NCBI GenBank assembly: GCA_965153355.1
Contig: OZ231128.1
Location: 41,726,001 to 41,790,000, forward strand
Length of the DNA: 64,000 bases
Direction: 5' to 3'
Source of the DNA: Flaccisagitta enflata
Taxonomy: Eukaryota; Chaetognatha; Sagittoidea; Aphragmophora
The notes beneath the pieces are model-generated. The model had not been told where the DNA came from. It did no database searches and saw only the letters and a program-made list of their open reading frames with translations. Positions 26,527 to 39,250 of the stretch are shown here, one piece after another (position 1 is the first letter of the stretch; every line of letters starts with the position of its first letter). Made by a program: the position numbers and the translations under genes.

Positions 26527-27060
26527 GGAGCAATTCTTGAGAGTTTGCCCAGGGACAAAAAGAGCGGCAAATCTACTAATGCGTACGCGAAGAAAAGAGA
26601 ATACAACTCGCCGCCCATGGATGCGGTCGATTTACGTATGCCAGCTATTCCACGATTACGCCCATTTGGAGGTACAACGTGAATCACGTAAATTGCGTGA
26701 TTTCAAAGTCATCTGAAAATCTCATTACCACCCTCGAAAACGTCACGTGATGCTTGATTGGGATCACGTGATTGAAATCGTGTGGTCACGTGTCGACGAC
26801 TTGCGTGAACATTCGACAGTAAAACAGATCATGTGATCTCTGCTCTTGCCATTCGGAATGGAGAGATTGTGAGGTTTCGTGTTCAATTCTAAACGCTTTA
26901 AGAAGCATTCTATGCAGATTTTATGTGTGTGAGAATTTGCATGAACCTGTAAACTTGTGGATTATGCGTCCATAGAGACGTCAATGACGTTACGTCACCT
27001 TGAATTGTTGTCGTAGTGTACCCTCTCTATAGTCAAGTCATGACCTTGTTCAACATGAAA
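26527..27060. other. Unique sequence with E-box cluster
   Basis: Only the CACGTG cluster stands out; no exon is supported. Confidence 0.4.
26740..26800. promoter_or_regulatory. Cluster of three CACGTG E-boxes
   Basis: CACGTG at 26744-26749, 26765-26770 and 26787-26792; the first two are TCACGTGA and the third is GTCACGTG. Spacings are 21 and 22 bp, two helical turns. Motifs of this type bind bHLH factors such as USF, MITF/TFE and Myc/Max. No adjacent gene was identified, so function is a guess. Confidence 0.3.
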
Positions 27061-27061
27061 A

Positions 27062-27128
<67 letters not shown>

Positions 27129-27356
27129 GCTCGTTGTTGTTGTTGTTGTTCTTCTTCTTTATCATTTTGGCTTACCGAGTCTCTTCTTCTTCTTGTTCTT
27201 TTTCTCTTACTCTTCTTCTTCTTCTTCTCCCTCTTTTTCTTCTTCTTCTTCTTCTTCTTTTCTTCTTCTTCTTCTTCTTCTTCTTCTTCTTCTTCTTCTT
27301 CTTCTTCTTCTTCTTCTTCTTCTTCTTCTTCTTCTTCTTCTTCTTCTTCTTCTTTT
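27061..27356. repeat. (TTG)n and (TTC)n arrays
   Basis: TTG 27061-27150, TTC 27180-27356. Poly-Leu, poly-Phe, poly-Ser and poly-Lys frames are artefacts. Confidence 0.95.
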
Positions 27357-27689
27357 TCTCCCTCTTCACGAGAGACTTCGCACCAATATTTTCGTCTACC
27401 GACAGCGGGGCAAGATATGCTCGATCTCTGTGCATCTTGGCGGACCTCCTCCTTCGTCTTGGCCGGTTTATTTGTCTCCGATCTCTAATCCGGGATTAGA
27501 AACGGAGATATGGAAACAAACTGAGAAACAAATGTTAACAAAACGGACAAACAGATGGAGCCTCTCCTCACGACCGCCCGGGGAGAAGAAAAAATGCGAA
27601 CGTGGAAAGGAGAGGGGCAGAGCAGACCTCTTGATTATGTTGCAGCGTGCAGCGCCGCTGCTCGGAAGGGAAGGGGCATGTCGGAAGGT

Positions 27690-27875
27690 TTTGGAAGGAA
27701 AAGGAAAAGTAAAAAAGAAGAAGGAAAAGGAGAAAAGGAAAAGGAAGAAAAAGAAAAAGAAAAAGAAAAGAAAAGAATAAAAGAAAAAAAAAGGAAAAGG
27801 ACAAAAAATCAAATAGAGAGAAAAAGAAGAGTAGGAGAAAGATTAAAAGAAAAGAAAAAAAGAGGGCAGTTCTTT
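27690..27875. repeat. Purine-only tract (GGAAAA/GAAAAA)
   Basis: About 180 nt almost exclusively A and G on the plus strand; a Lys/Glu-rich frame results. Confidence 0.85.
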
Positions 27876-27899
27876 AAAGGCAAAAATTTTATGTGATGG

Positions 27900-28560
27900 A
27901 TGGATGGACAGATAGAACTGACAGAGGAATATGTAGCTGCGTGCATGCAACTAGAAATTCATCAACGATCCAAGTACCATCAAAACCATTAAAGGAGAAA
28001 CAAGGATGAGTTTAAATGTGTTTTTGATAGCTGAAACCCCATTTTATGGTAACTTTCTGTTTGATGTTAGTCAAGATGGTCTGTCGGAAGATCTTAGCGT
28101 ACAAATCCTGCTGCCCGGAAGAAAATCATAATCAAGAAGTCTGGGGCAGAGAAAGATTTACATTCTTTTTTTTATAAGAACGTCATTTTTTTTGCGAAGG
28201 TTTCCTTTTTTTTTCAAGGCTAAATAAAGCATTTAACATTCTTAAAGCGTTTTTAATTTCAGATATTATACAAACAATAGGAAACCTTATAATATACTAT
28301 TACTTGATTATACTGAATATATTTCTATTAGATACTGTTAAAACAAACACAAATTATTAAAAAAAAAAAGTCAAATTAAGTCAGGGGATATTTTCATGAT
28401 GTTTATGTAAAAATCAAAAATTTCATCTTAATGACACTAAAATTCAAGTGTTTTCTTAATGTTCTTTAAATGATATTGTAAGTAAAATTTTTTTCTCAAG
28501 ATTTGAAGCCTTCATATGTTCTTAAAGTGTTCTTTATTTTGGGGCCATTCGAAGCCTTGA
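27900..28560. other. A/T-rich unique sequence
   Basis: No gene, RNA or element boundary seen. Confidence 0.5.
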
Positions 28561-28573
28561 TATTCTTATAAAC

Positions 28574-28574
<1 letters not shown>

Positions 28575-28621
<47 letters not shown>
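28575..28621. repeat. (GA)n array
   Basis: Uninterrupted GA. Confidence 0.95.
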
Positions 28622-28623
<2 letters not shown>

Positions 28624-28679
28624 AAGAGACAGAGAAAGAAAGGAAATGAAGAAAATACTTCTTTCGATCACGAACAGTC

Positions 28680-29515
28680 CCCTTGTTTAAAACCCCTCAA
28701 CGGCCATTTAAGTTAGTAACTTACTCAAAAATCTCAGACAGAACCTCGCGTTTGGAAACCAAAATCGGTGAGTCAGCAAGACTTAAGACTTGGAATGATT
28801 TGAGATGCTATTTCCCAATTTACGATTCTCCTTCTCCTCTTCCGCCCCTTCCTCTCCCACTTTCTCCTCCTCCATTCATTGCCGCCCCTCCCCATGTTTT
28901 CCTCCACGCCCAAACCTTTGATGGAAACGTGAGGGTTCTGTCACTTTGCACATCGAAAATGTGACAGAAAAAGACCCAGAATAGGGAAAAACGGATGAGA
29001 GAGGAGATGCAGGTCTTTTATTCTTTTGATTTTCCACGGTGCACATCTGCATATGATCAAGATTCAAGAGACGCTGACAGAAAGAAACCAGAAAGTGCTA
29101 AGGTGAAAAAGGAAAAGAATTCTGAACTGAGGGTCAAGCTGAGGGCTTAGTCGGGGGTTGGAAGAATTCACATCCTTGCGTGAGATAGGAGAGATGAGGG
29201 TGGTGGTGCAGTTGTTTATGACACATAAATGTTTGATGAAACCTGGAGGAAGAGCGGGTGGCCATATTCTACAAAACTACTCTAGACTACTGTTTTACCC
29301 CGACTCATTTGAGTTGTTTTGTACGTTCCAATGCAATGACTGACGCAATGGCCAATGTCTCTTCTCCCCTCCGCGTGCATTCCGCGCTTTTCCCGTCCCA
29401 TAAGCAGATACGTATGAAGTCCGACACACCCATCAAACCCAATAAAACGTACTAAAGGGTACTGATTTCGAATTAGGTGATGTCTTTTGTTTTACTGACT
29501 TTCTAAGCGGGTTTT
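28680..29515. other. Unique sequence, no gene supported
   Basis: Short frames lack splice signals or recognisable content. Confidence 0.4.
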
Positions 29516-29518
29516 TAT

Positions 29519-29602
29519 TTAGGGTTAGGGGAAGGGTTAGGGTTACGGTTGGGGTTGGGGGTGGTTTTAGGGTTAGGGTCAGGGTTGGCGTTAAGGCTAG
29601 GT
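29519..29602. repeat. Short telomere-like tract
   Basis: Variants of GGGTTA (AGGGTTAGGGGAAGGGTTAG, GGTTGGGGTTGG). Interstitial, not a chromosome end. Confidence 0.8.
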
Positions 29603-29604
29603 GA

Positions 29605-30325
29605 GAGCTGGGTTAAATACATTTCAACCTGAATCTACGCGAATTAAAGCTTCGCCCAAACGGGAAAACCCGATAAAAACAAAAGATCAGTAGCGTCTTC
29701 GTAATTTCTTCCTAATAAAGATGAATCTCTCCCACGAAACCAAGAAGATTGAATGAAAGAAAGAAAGAGAGAGAGAAAAAGAAAATTAGAAAGTAAGCAA
29801 GAATAAATGCAAATGAATTTGTCCCGCGACACCGATGAATAAAAAGAGGGGATAGAAAGAAAGACTGAGAGCGAAAGGGAAAGGGAAAGCGAAAGGGAAA
29901 AGGAGCAGTCCTTTTCTGTTCTTCATCGCGACGTCATCGAAAAAATGGCAACTATTCTTCATTATTCATTCTCCCGAGACGGTAATCAGACGCTCGTTAT
30001 AAAAGACGCATCCGAAGCTCGTTACGCGCCCGCAAAATGATTAAGATCAGTCCCTCTCCGTCGGCTTACATTTTTAACGTTCCCCGTCGCGTCACTGTGT
30101 CACTGTGCCACCACCTCACGCGTTCTCGGGGGGGGGGGGGTATCTGAAATACACGCACTCGTAACCTGTAAATCGGATTCCGCGAATATGCGAAATGTAG
30201 TTGTTTCCGAAGTTCCTTTGCCAATGTCCGTTATAACTCCGCCAGTTGTGTGTTACTCGTTGGGTCATTAGCTTCTAACTAAGGAAATATGTATCACTGC
30301 TGCCTGAATGCATTGAAATGATCAC
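29605..30325. other. Unique sequence, no gene supported
   Basis: An AAGGGAAAGGG tract near 29870 and poly-G at 30128. Nothing else. Confidence 0.4.
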
Positions 30326-30605
<280 letters not shown>

Positions 30606-30659
30606 TCTTACTTTCTTTCTATCTTTCTGTCTTTCTGTTTTTGGTTTTTTTTATTTTGA

Positions 30660-31084
30660 CGCGCCCCTCCGATCGTGCGTATCAACCATGTGAATGATGT
30701 GACCCACGTGTACAGTAAAGCACGTGCACGAGCCGAGCGCGTGCTTTTCTCACCTTTCATGACCGTGTGACGTAAGGCGAAGCGCCACTGGCGGTCTGAT
30801 GTACAATAGGCGAGGGACCGAGGAAAAGAGATGAACATCGATATCGATTCGAAATTGGAGGGGGGGGGCAGGGGGGCGGAGGTTAGAGAGTGTTCCGATT
30901 CATTGAAGGGGAGAGCCGAAGAGGGGTCACTGAGTCGGGTCGAAGGGTGTTCAGCGGAGACCATTCTCAACGGAAATTGTCAAGGTAAATGATTTATTCA
31001 AATTGGCGCGAAAAGTTGGCACGAAAAGTTGGCACAAAAAGTTCATGATACCATAGCCAACGGCGTGGCAAGCAGTAGAAACAT
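30660..31084. other. Unique sequence
   Basis: Two CACGTG motifs 16 bp apart at 30705 and 30721. No exon supported. Confidence 0.35.
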
Positions 31085-31690
31085 CTACAGTAGATGTCGT
31101 CTAGACTTGGAAATACAGGGGAGCTCATAACCTCAGTATCAATACAGTGAGGGGACTGATATTTTGCTAGTGTAATGTAAAGACCCTAAGGGCCTGACGA
31201 TGGGGTATGGCATCCCCCTACGGCTTACCTTACAAAAAAAAACTTTTAGTATAAAATGTTAGGATCAATCACTTTTATGGCAGAATTTCAGCTTCATCTA
31301 TTTGTTTTAATTGCAAAACCAGCCTGGGATTCGAATCTGGAACTTTTAAAGAAATAAGTTGATCAAGAGGGATATGAAGTCAAGTGAGTTAACCACTAGA
31401 CCAGTTCTGCCAGCTGTTCAAACTTAACAAATTTGTGTTAGTAAATTCAAAAGAATTTTTCATCCACAGAGCTGCCATACCCCATCGTCAACCCTATAGG
31501 ACATAAGCATTATACAGACACAGTTTTATTTCATTGGCACAAATGGTAATTACGTTGATTCAGCCTGAAAAAATCTCAAATTCCGTCATGCTTCAGACGC
31601 TCCATCGATTAGACATGGCAAACTGAATTAAAAATTTAAACCTTGCAGTCTTAGCATGACGGAACCCTTAGGCGCGGTGAGACCTGTGTT
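31085..31690 (+). repeat. Interspersed repeat, longer copy (partner at 35200-35375)
   Basis: TACAGTAGATGTCGTCTAGA and TTGGAAATACAGGG at the left; GGAACCCTTAGGCGCGGTGA at the right. Inverted at 35200-35375 the same two ends occur about 170 bp apart, so the copies differ in internal length. The tRNA-like inverted-repeat element lies inside this copy. Confidence 0.5.
31196..31490 (-). mobile_element. Inverted-repeat element with tRNA-like core
   Basis: GACGATGGGGTATGGCA at 31196 and its inverted copy near 31473 enclose a minus-strand tRNA-like segment: an A-box-like CTGGTCTAGTGGTTAACTC and, further on, a B-box-like AGATTCGAATCCC. It does not fold as a full tRNA by eye, so a tRNA-derived SINE or tRNA relic is more likely than a working tRNA gene. 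Confidence 0.4.
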
Positions 31691-31703
31691 TGAGCTGAAG
31701 ATA

Positions 31704-32300
31704 AACTAGTCATCCAAGGATCGCATATGGTCAGCGGTACCCGATGCCCTGCTGGTAGTGATCCAGTGAAGAGATGGGGTGAGAGCAGGGCAGCGGCCCC
31801 AAAGGGCCGATGTCCTGTAGAACCCAGGAGTGAATTTCGAGACGTCCGTCCTTCTGTCCGTCCTGAGGGGGCTTTTAGATGGCTGATTTAGGCCACTGGA
31901 GGCATATTTGAAGGCTGGAGGGCAGAATCAAGGCTTGGAGAGCAAATTTGAGGTTTGGAGGGCTGATTTGATGCCTGGAGGGCTGAGTGAAGGTCTGGAG
32001 GGCAGATTTGAGGTCTGGAGGGTGGATTTGAGGCATGGGGGAGGCTAATTTCAAGTCAAGAGGGCTGATTAAAGGCCTTGAGGGCTAAATTGAGGCCTGG
32101 GAGGGCTAATTTGAGGCCCTGGAGGGCTAACTTGAGGCCTGGAAGGGCTAATTTGAGGCTTGGGTGGGCTAATTTGAGGCCTTGATGCTCAAGGGGGGGG
32201 GGACGGACGGAAGGACGGACAGAAGGACGGAAGGACGGACGTCTCAAAATTCCCCCCTGTGTTCTACAGGACATCGGCCCTTTGGGGCCGCTGCCCAAAA
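31704..32300 (+). mobile_element. Family B hairpin-ended repeat with 20-bp minisatellite
   Basis: Head AACTAGTCATCCAAGGATCG and GGTCAGCGGTACCCGATGCC; hairpin unit GGGCAGCGGCCCCAAAGGGC then TGTCCTGTAGAAC; (GTCC) tract; cargo of GGCCTGGAGGGCTGATTTGA type; then the inverted unit GTTCTACAGGACATCGGCCC and TTTGGGGCCGCTGCCC. Confidence 0.78.
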
Positions 32301-33260
32301 AGGGGCTGGGATTAGGTTATTGAGGCTAGGATTAAATTGCTGAGGCAGGGACTAGGTTGCTACCTGGATAAGGTCTCTGAGGCTTGCGCTAGGTTGCTTA
32401 AGCCGAGATTAGGTCAGTGAGGCTGGGATATGGTCAGTGAGGCCAAGATAAGTTGACTTGGTTAAAGGAGGATTAGGTTGCTGAGACTGGCATTAAATTG
32501 CTGAGACTGGGATTAAGTTTCTAAGGCTGGCATTAAGTTATTGAGATATGGATTAGGTGATTAGGTTGCTAAAACAGGAATTAGGTCGCAAACGCAGGTA
32601 TCAGGTTGCTTAGGTCACTATTAGGATGTTGAGGCTATAAGGTTGCTATAAGGTTGCTAGGGCTATTATTAGGTTGCTGATGCTGGTCGTTGATGTTAGG
32701 ATAAGGTCTCTGAGGCTGGCATTATGTTGCTTAGGCCAGTATTAGGTCGCAGGGGCCATCATTAGGTCGCAAAGGCTTATATTAAGTTGCTGATGCCCCA
32801 ATTACACTGCTGAGGCCCAGATTAGGCTGCTGAGGCTAAGAGTAGGTTGCTGAGACCCAGATTAGGTTGCTAAGTCCCAGATAACGTCGCTTAGGCCCAC
32901 AAGACCCCAAATAAGGCCTCTCAGACCCCAAACTAGACCTCACAGGCCTTTCAAACCCCAAATTAGCCCACTCAGACCCAAAACTGGACCTCTCAGACTC
33001 CAAATTAGGCTTCTCAGACATATCAAGACTCTCAGACCCCAAACCAGGCCGCTCAGATCACAAATCAGTCCACTCAAACCCAAAATCAGGCCAGTAAGAC
33101 CCAAAATTAGGTCTCTGAAACCTCAAGTCAAGCCTTTAGACTCAATATGACCTCTCAGATCCAAGATCAGGCCTTTCAGACCCAAAATCGAGCTTTTCAG
33201 ACCCCAAATCATGCCTCTCAGACCCTACATTAGACCTTTAGACTCAAAACCCTTCCTCCC
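32300..33260. repeat. Degenerate ~20-bp minisatellite, two phases
   Basis: 32300-32890 repeats GATTAGGTTGCTGAGGCTGG-like units; 32890-33260 repeats AGACCCCAAATTAGGCCTCT-like units, roughly the complementary sense. It lies between two family B elements, so it may be old cargo. A short Arg/Ser open frame in it is not a gene. Confidence 0.65.
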
Positions 33261-33410
33261 AATTCCCAAATATACAAGCTTAGGGGCCCCTTACAGAACA
33301 TACCATGAAAAAATTGTAACAAATTTGACTGAGCAATGTTCCTAAATATCCTCTGAAATATTCACATTTTAGCACAAAAATAATGGAATATGAAACATCC
33401 TTCCGTTTGT

Positions 33411-34427
33411 TTTTAGGCAGTGGCCCCAAAGGGGACAAAGTCCTGAAGAACACAGGGAGAATCTGTCCGTCCGTACGTACGTCCGCACATCTGTACATCC
33501 ATCCCCCCCTATCTTCAATGTCTCCTTCAAGCCCTATTCTGACTAAAATTCTGCTAAATAGCCCAAATCCAAGCAACACAAGTGTGTATAAAGTTGAGCA
33601 TTCCCCTCCTGGCGGGGGTGGGGGAATAAAATCAAAGGGTTTGAAGATGGGGAAAAAAATCAAGCTAAAAAAAGAATAAAAAAGAAATTTTTTGAAGATT
33701 TGATATTTTTGGTAGTTCCAAATGGTAGTCTCTGATTACTACAACACATTTTAACACTATCTAAACCTATAATATACTGTTTTATTGCTTTGTGGGGAAG
33801 AAAATCATAGATTTTGTAACTCGCAGGGAAGAAAATCAAAGGCGGGGGGGGGAATAGAATCAAAAGCCGCTCAATTATATACACCCCTGAAGCAACATGG
33901 CCCAAATCTAAGCAAAATGGCCCAAATCCAAGCATAATGGCCCAAATTCAAGCAAAGTGGCCCAAATCTAGCCAGAAAACCCCAATTCTGGCCCGAGGTC
34001 CATCATTTCAGACCCAAATTCTGCTAAATAGCCCAAATCCAAGCAATTTGACCTAAATCTATGCAAAATGTCCCAAATCCAGGCATAATTGCCCAAATTC
34101 GAGCAAAAAGGCCCAAATCTAGCCAGAAAACCCCAATACTAGGTTTATCATATTGGCCCCTTAGACCTATGTTGTGGCCTCCAATATCTAGGTTCTGACC
34201 AGATTTTGCTTGAATTTGAGCCATTATGTTCAGATTTAGGCCATTTTTGGGCTTTTTGGCAGAACGGATCGACAGACGGATGGATGGATGGGCAGATTTC
34301 CCCTGTGTTTTACAGGACTTCGTCCCCTTTGGGGCCGCTGCCTTGCTCCCCTTCAACATAAATCAAACACTACTCAAGCAGGGCACGGGTACCGCTGACC
34401 ATTCACTGCCTTTGGGCTGCTATTTCT
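33411..34427 (-). mobile_element. Family B with long GGCCCAAATCCAAGC cargo
   Basis: Left unit GGCAGTGGCCCCAAAGGGGA and AAGTCCTGAAGAACACAGGG, (GTAC/GTCC) tract, cargo from about 33890 repeating TGGCCCAAATCCAAGCA, right unit TTTACAGGACTTCGTCCCCT and TTGGGGCCGCTGCC, then the tail GGGTACCGCTGACCATTCAC. Confidence 0.72.
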
Positions 34428-34430
34428 TTT

Positions 34431-35010
34431 TGGGCAGCGGTCTCAAAGGGGACAAAGTCCATTCGTCCATCTGTACATTTGCTCATCCCCCCCCCCCCCC
34501 GCCTCATCCTCAGGGCTTCTTCTTTGGGGCGTCTTCTGACCTAAATTCTGCCAAATAGCGTAAATCCAAGCAATATTGCCAAAATCAAAAGAAAATGGCC
34601 CAAATCCAAACACAATGACCAAAATCCAAGCAAAATGGCCAAAATTTAAACTATAAAATCCCAATTCAGGCCTGAGGTCCATCATTTTGGCCCTTTAGAC
34701 CTATATTGTAGCCTCCAATACCTACCAATAACGACCATTTGGGCCATTTTACTTGGATTTGGCCCATTATGCTTGGATTTTGCCTATTTTGCTTAGATTT
34801 GGCCCATTTTGCTTGGATTTGGGCCATAATGCTTGGATTTGGGCTATTTGGATGGACAGAGAGACAGATTCTCTCCCCTCCCCCCCGTGTTCCACAGGAC
34901 TTTGTCCCCTTCAAGGCCGCTGCCCTGCTCCCCCTCAACCTCAATCATACGCTAAGTACTCAGGCAGGGCATGGGAACCGCTCACCATTTTCTGCCTTTG
35001 GGCTGCTATT
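34431..35010 (-). mobile_element. Family B, adjacent copy
   Basis: TGGGCAGCGGTCTCAAAGGG at the left, the same AATCCAAGCAAAATGGCC cargo but with a reversed-sense block (GCTTGGATTTGGGCC) to its right, and the tail GGAACCGCTCACCATTTTCT. Confidence 0.7.
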
Positions 35011-35199
35011 TTAAGTCATTTTGTGCTCTAGTTTTTTTCACCGTTATGCTTGGCTGAATCATCTCACGTCTAAATGTATTCCCCACATTCTCCAATTATC
35101 TGGTAAACTAAGCAGAATGACACAGAGTGTAATTGGAGAAGCAAAATTTTGAAAAAGTTAAAAAATGATTTCATTCATTTTATGCATGCTCTGCGCCTA

Positions 35200-35375
35200 A
35201 GGGTTTAGGATTCTCACTGCAATGAGATTTGAACTTTAAAATCAATTCGCGGAGATCTATAAAATGAGCTATTGATCATGGTGGTAAGATAAAAGCAACA
35301 TATTCTGACTCAACGTAATGGTAATTAGGATATGAGGGCCCCCGTATTTCCAAGTCTAGACATCTACTGTACCTT
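35200..35375 (-). repeat. Interspersed repeat, shorter inverted copy
   Basis: Contains TGCGCCTAAGGGTTTAGG at the left and TATTTCCAAGTCTAGACATC at the right, the complement of the ends of 31085-31690. Confidence 0.5.
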
Positions 35376-35532
35376 TTGCGGCACGACAAGGTGGATCGGA
35401 GGTAGATGATATAACGCGCTATACAGTGGTTAGTGCACACGCACCGTATCATCCCATGGCTAACTTTTTCAACAATATCAGCCCTAATCAATGCAAGGAC
35501 AATAGTTTTAAATTGGTATATGTGTCAGGAAA

Positions 35533-35696
35533 AACGAGGCCGGATACACGGCAATCCAGTCGCGGACAGTTAGGCAGGAGCGATAATGCAAAAATCGCTC
35601 GTAATTTCAAGATGTTACGGACCGACGGACCGACAGACCGACGGAAGGACAGACCGATACGGCAAGGCATTGAGTCGCGCGTCCGCAACAAAAAAA
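35533..35696 (-). mobile_element. Family A, short copy
   Basis: ACGAGGCCGGATACACGGCA, GACGGACCGACAGACCGACG and TTGAGTCGCGCGTCCGCAAC. Confidence 0.65.
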
Positions 35697-35988
35697 CAAA
35701 CAAACACGGAATAAAGACCCATGGGTACAGGAAGCGAAGACACCATCGATGCATCGGCAACAGATATCATTTATAGGGAAGCAATAAAGGCCGCAACATT
35801 CGTCTCTCTCAAGAAGACCACGGTTTTGAGTTATGGGTGTCAGAAACAGAAACAACAACGACCATTTCTCTCGAAGTTGAAAGACACGCTCCCATGCGCT
35901 TCACCCTTTTCTCACTTCACGCACCCATTCTGCTGCCTTTACAGCTTGATTGCGATATGAATCAATGCAATGGAGCTCCGACATGACT

Positions 35989-36287
<299 letters not shown>

Positions 36288-36469
36288 AGACTTGACAGAT
36301 GTTCATCGGGAAGAAAGTTCATTTTGTCACTAAGATGAAGAAAAAAACCGTTGTGAAGTGAAAAAAAATCAGGAACTGCTTAGAATAAAAGATTTAGCAC
36401 AGACGAAGCCACACGCAGTAATTGCACGCGTCGACCTAATGTGAAAATGAATTAGGTGGGAAGAAAGAA

Positions 36470-36543
36470 AGATAAGGAAAAAAAGAAAAAAGGACAAAAG
36501 AAAGAAAGAAAGAAAGAAAGAAAGAAAAAAAGAAAGAAAGAAA

Positions 36544-36629
<86 letters not shown>

Positions 36630-36693
36630 AAAAAAGAAAGAAAGAAAGAACGAAAGAAAGAGAGAAAGAAAGAAAGAAAGAAAGAAAGAAAAA

Positions 36694-36725
<32 letters not shown>

Positions 36726-36800
36726 ATATATGAGAGAAAGACAGAAAAAATTAAAGAAAGATAGAGAGAAAGACAGAAAGAAAGACAGAAAGAAAGTGAG
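36470..36800. repeat. (AAAG)n array
   Basis: AAAG with AAAAAG and GAAAGAGAG variants. Confidence 0.95.
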
Positions 36801-37029
36801 AAAAAAAAAACAACCGTCAGGTATCAAGAAAGACGCACGCCTTGCCAGAAAGAAGCACGCTGAGATGCTGAGAGGCGTTGAAAGAGCGGGTGTAGACTCC
36901 GGGAGGGGGTCAATGCAGGTGGAACCAACTTCAAAAGACGGCGCCGCAATTTTTGAAAGAACATTGACTTGAGGTAACATTGACTTAGGTAACATTGCTT
37001 ATGCAATATGCAATCATCGTCGAACGAGA

Positions 37030-37345
37030 GAGGTCATTTTATAGGTTCACTGATAGGCAGATTCAAGGCCTGAGAGGGCAGATTTCAGGTCTGAGAGGGT
37101 ATATTTCAGCCCTGGAGGGCAGTTTTCAGGCCTGAGAGGGCCTGGGGGGATGAACGGATGGGGGAACGAACGAACACATGTATGAACAAACGAAAGTCCT
37201 CTGTGTTCTTCGGGGCCGCTGCCCAAAAACCACTTAACGTCTCTTTATCCCACTCAACCCACCTACTCAGTACATAAAATCCCACTCTGATGGGAAAAAA
37301 CCACCTAACGCTTCTTTATCCCACTCAAGCCACCCGCGGTCGGAC
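37030..37345 (-). mobile_element. Family B fragment joined to the VNTR found in family A
   Basis: GGCCTGAGAGGGCAGATTTC repeats, then GTTCTTCGGGGCCGCTGCCC. From 37225 the sequence (TCTTTATCCCACTCAACCCA, TAAAATCCCACTCTGATGGG) is the reverse complement of the VNTR at 21760-22260. Confidence 0.6.
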
Positions 37346-37732
37346 GACACGAGCGAAACAAGGTTTCATTCTTTAGAATTGCCGGTGCTGATTGCTTGAT
37401 ATTGGCATATAGAAATCATTGATGAACAGCTAAGAAGACTATTTCAAAGTTAGTCAATAGCTAATACCCGACAGCAATGCGGAAAAGAGGGTTTATGAGC
37501 AAAAAACTGTGCATTTGCACAGATCAAGGTTTAAAACTATGATATCATTTTCGCAGAGACACTCGAAAAAAGCGAAAGAAAAGAAGAGGAAAAATCTGCT
37601 AAAACGGAACTCGGCGATCGAGTTATGCAAATGGAGACAAAAGATTTCTTTGTTGCGACACGCTAAAAGCTCGGGAAACAATATCTTCTATTTGTCTATC
37701 TGTCTGTCTCTCTGTCGCTCTGTCTGTTGGTT

Positions 37733-37735
<3 letters not shown>
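37346..37735. other. Unique sequence, no gene supported
   Basis: Frames on both strands overlap without supporting signals. Confidence 0.4.

Positions 37736-37787
<52 letters not shown>
37736..37787. repeat. (CT)n array
   Basis: Pure CT, followed by CTCTGTTTCTTT variants to 37832. Confidence 0.95.
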
Positions 37788-37791
<4 letters not shown>

Positions 37792-37999
37792 CTTTCTCTC
37801 TGTTTCTCTCTCTTTGTTTCTTTCTCTCTCTCACTTCTTTTCCGTTGATACAACGTGAAAACTCATTTTCTGACCACTTTTGGAATTTTACAGAAAAAAA
37901 CGTGTTTAACCATCGATAGTTTATATCAAAATAGCTTCTCCATTCAAATAAGCTCCTTGTTTGCCACATCCTAGTTCAAAACGGTTTCCCTAATAGATA

Positions 38000-38445
38000 A
38001 AAACGGGTACCAAAATGTGGTAAGATGGCCCGTTTTCACATCTGGGACCTGAAAAAACGGGTGCTCTGACTGAAAAAAATGGGTGCACTGACTGAAAAAA
38101 AAACGGGTCCCATGAATGAAAAAAACGGGTGCCCAATGAGTGCCCTAAGCAGTTTTTGAAATACTGCATACGACCTATAGTGTAGGTATACATCATACTG
38201 TGCCTACATTTCATAGTGAATCATGATTTTCATCAAAAAACTCATCTTACATTTTTCCCTTACATATCGAGACCCACTGAAGATGGTGAGGGGACCCGTT
38301 TTTTTCTGTCAAGGCACCCATTTTATAAAGACTTAGAAAATAAAATGCGGGTCCCCTAACTGAAAAAACGGGTACCAAAACAGGTGCCATGATGGAAAAT
38401 GGGTAAAAAAAAACGGGTGCCCTAACCAAAAACGGGTGCCGCTTA
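38000..38445. repeat. Minisatellite TGAAAAAAACGGGTGCC
   Basis: Units of about 25 bp in two blocks (38000-38140 and 38285-38445). The second block includes inverted units (GGGACCCGTTTTTTTCTGTC). The middle is unique. Confidence 0.75.
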
Positions 38446-38733
38446 ATTTACCTCAATCTGGGATGTGTTTGCATTTGGATTAAACAAAAGGAGCCTGTCA
38501 GAATGAAAATGGTGATTCATTGATGTTTCATTCCAGTCATACTATCTTTGGAAAAAGTTTAGCGACATCGTCCAGCTCAGATATCTGGGCTCCCTGGAGA
38601 AGCTATGACCCTTTTAAAATGACAAATTATCCTACACAAAATTTTTTTGAAGAACTGTCCCTGTAGCTCAAGCTCTTTAAAATGGCGAACAAAAGAATAG
38701 AATAGAATTTCAGAAACAAAAGTTTTTACTGTG

Positions 38734-38886
<153 letters not shown>

Positions 38887-38889
38887 GTC

Positions 38890-39250
38890 ACAAGTAATGG
38901 ATGATTGAAAGAAAGGATAAAGAAAGTAGAAGAAAGCAGAAGGTTTAGTGATGAAATTTGATATCGGAAGGCGTTCTCAGCTTCCTCGATCAATATTGTA
39001 CAATCTGTTCGTTTATTCCGGCCGTCAGAATGCGGTAGATTCACAAGGAAATCCAAGCAAAGCTCGCCGTTGTTATCTAAGCTAATTTGACCGAGAGATC
39101 ACGTACGATTGATTTTCTGTAGATTTCACGGCACTCGATATCGACGGATAGATGCAAGTAAGACGGCATTATTTGAACAGGTCTGCAGTTGAGGCTATCA
39201 TTATCTATGACCGAGTATTTCTGAGTCACCAATGCAATTACGGTATTCAA
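38890..39250. other. Unique sequence, no gene supported
   Basis: Nothing recognisable. Confidence 0.45.

Noticed and set aside
36369-36995. 208-residue Phe/Ser/Leu frame
   Set aside because: Reading of the (AAAG)n array on the minus strand.
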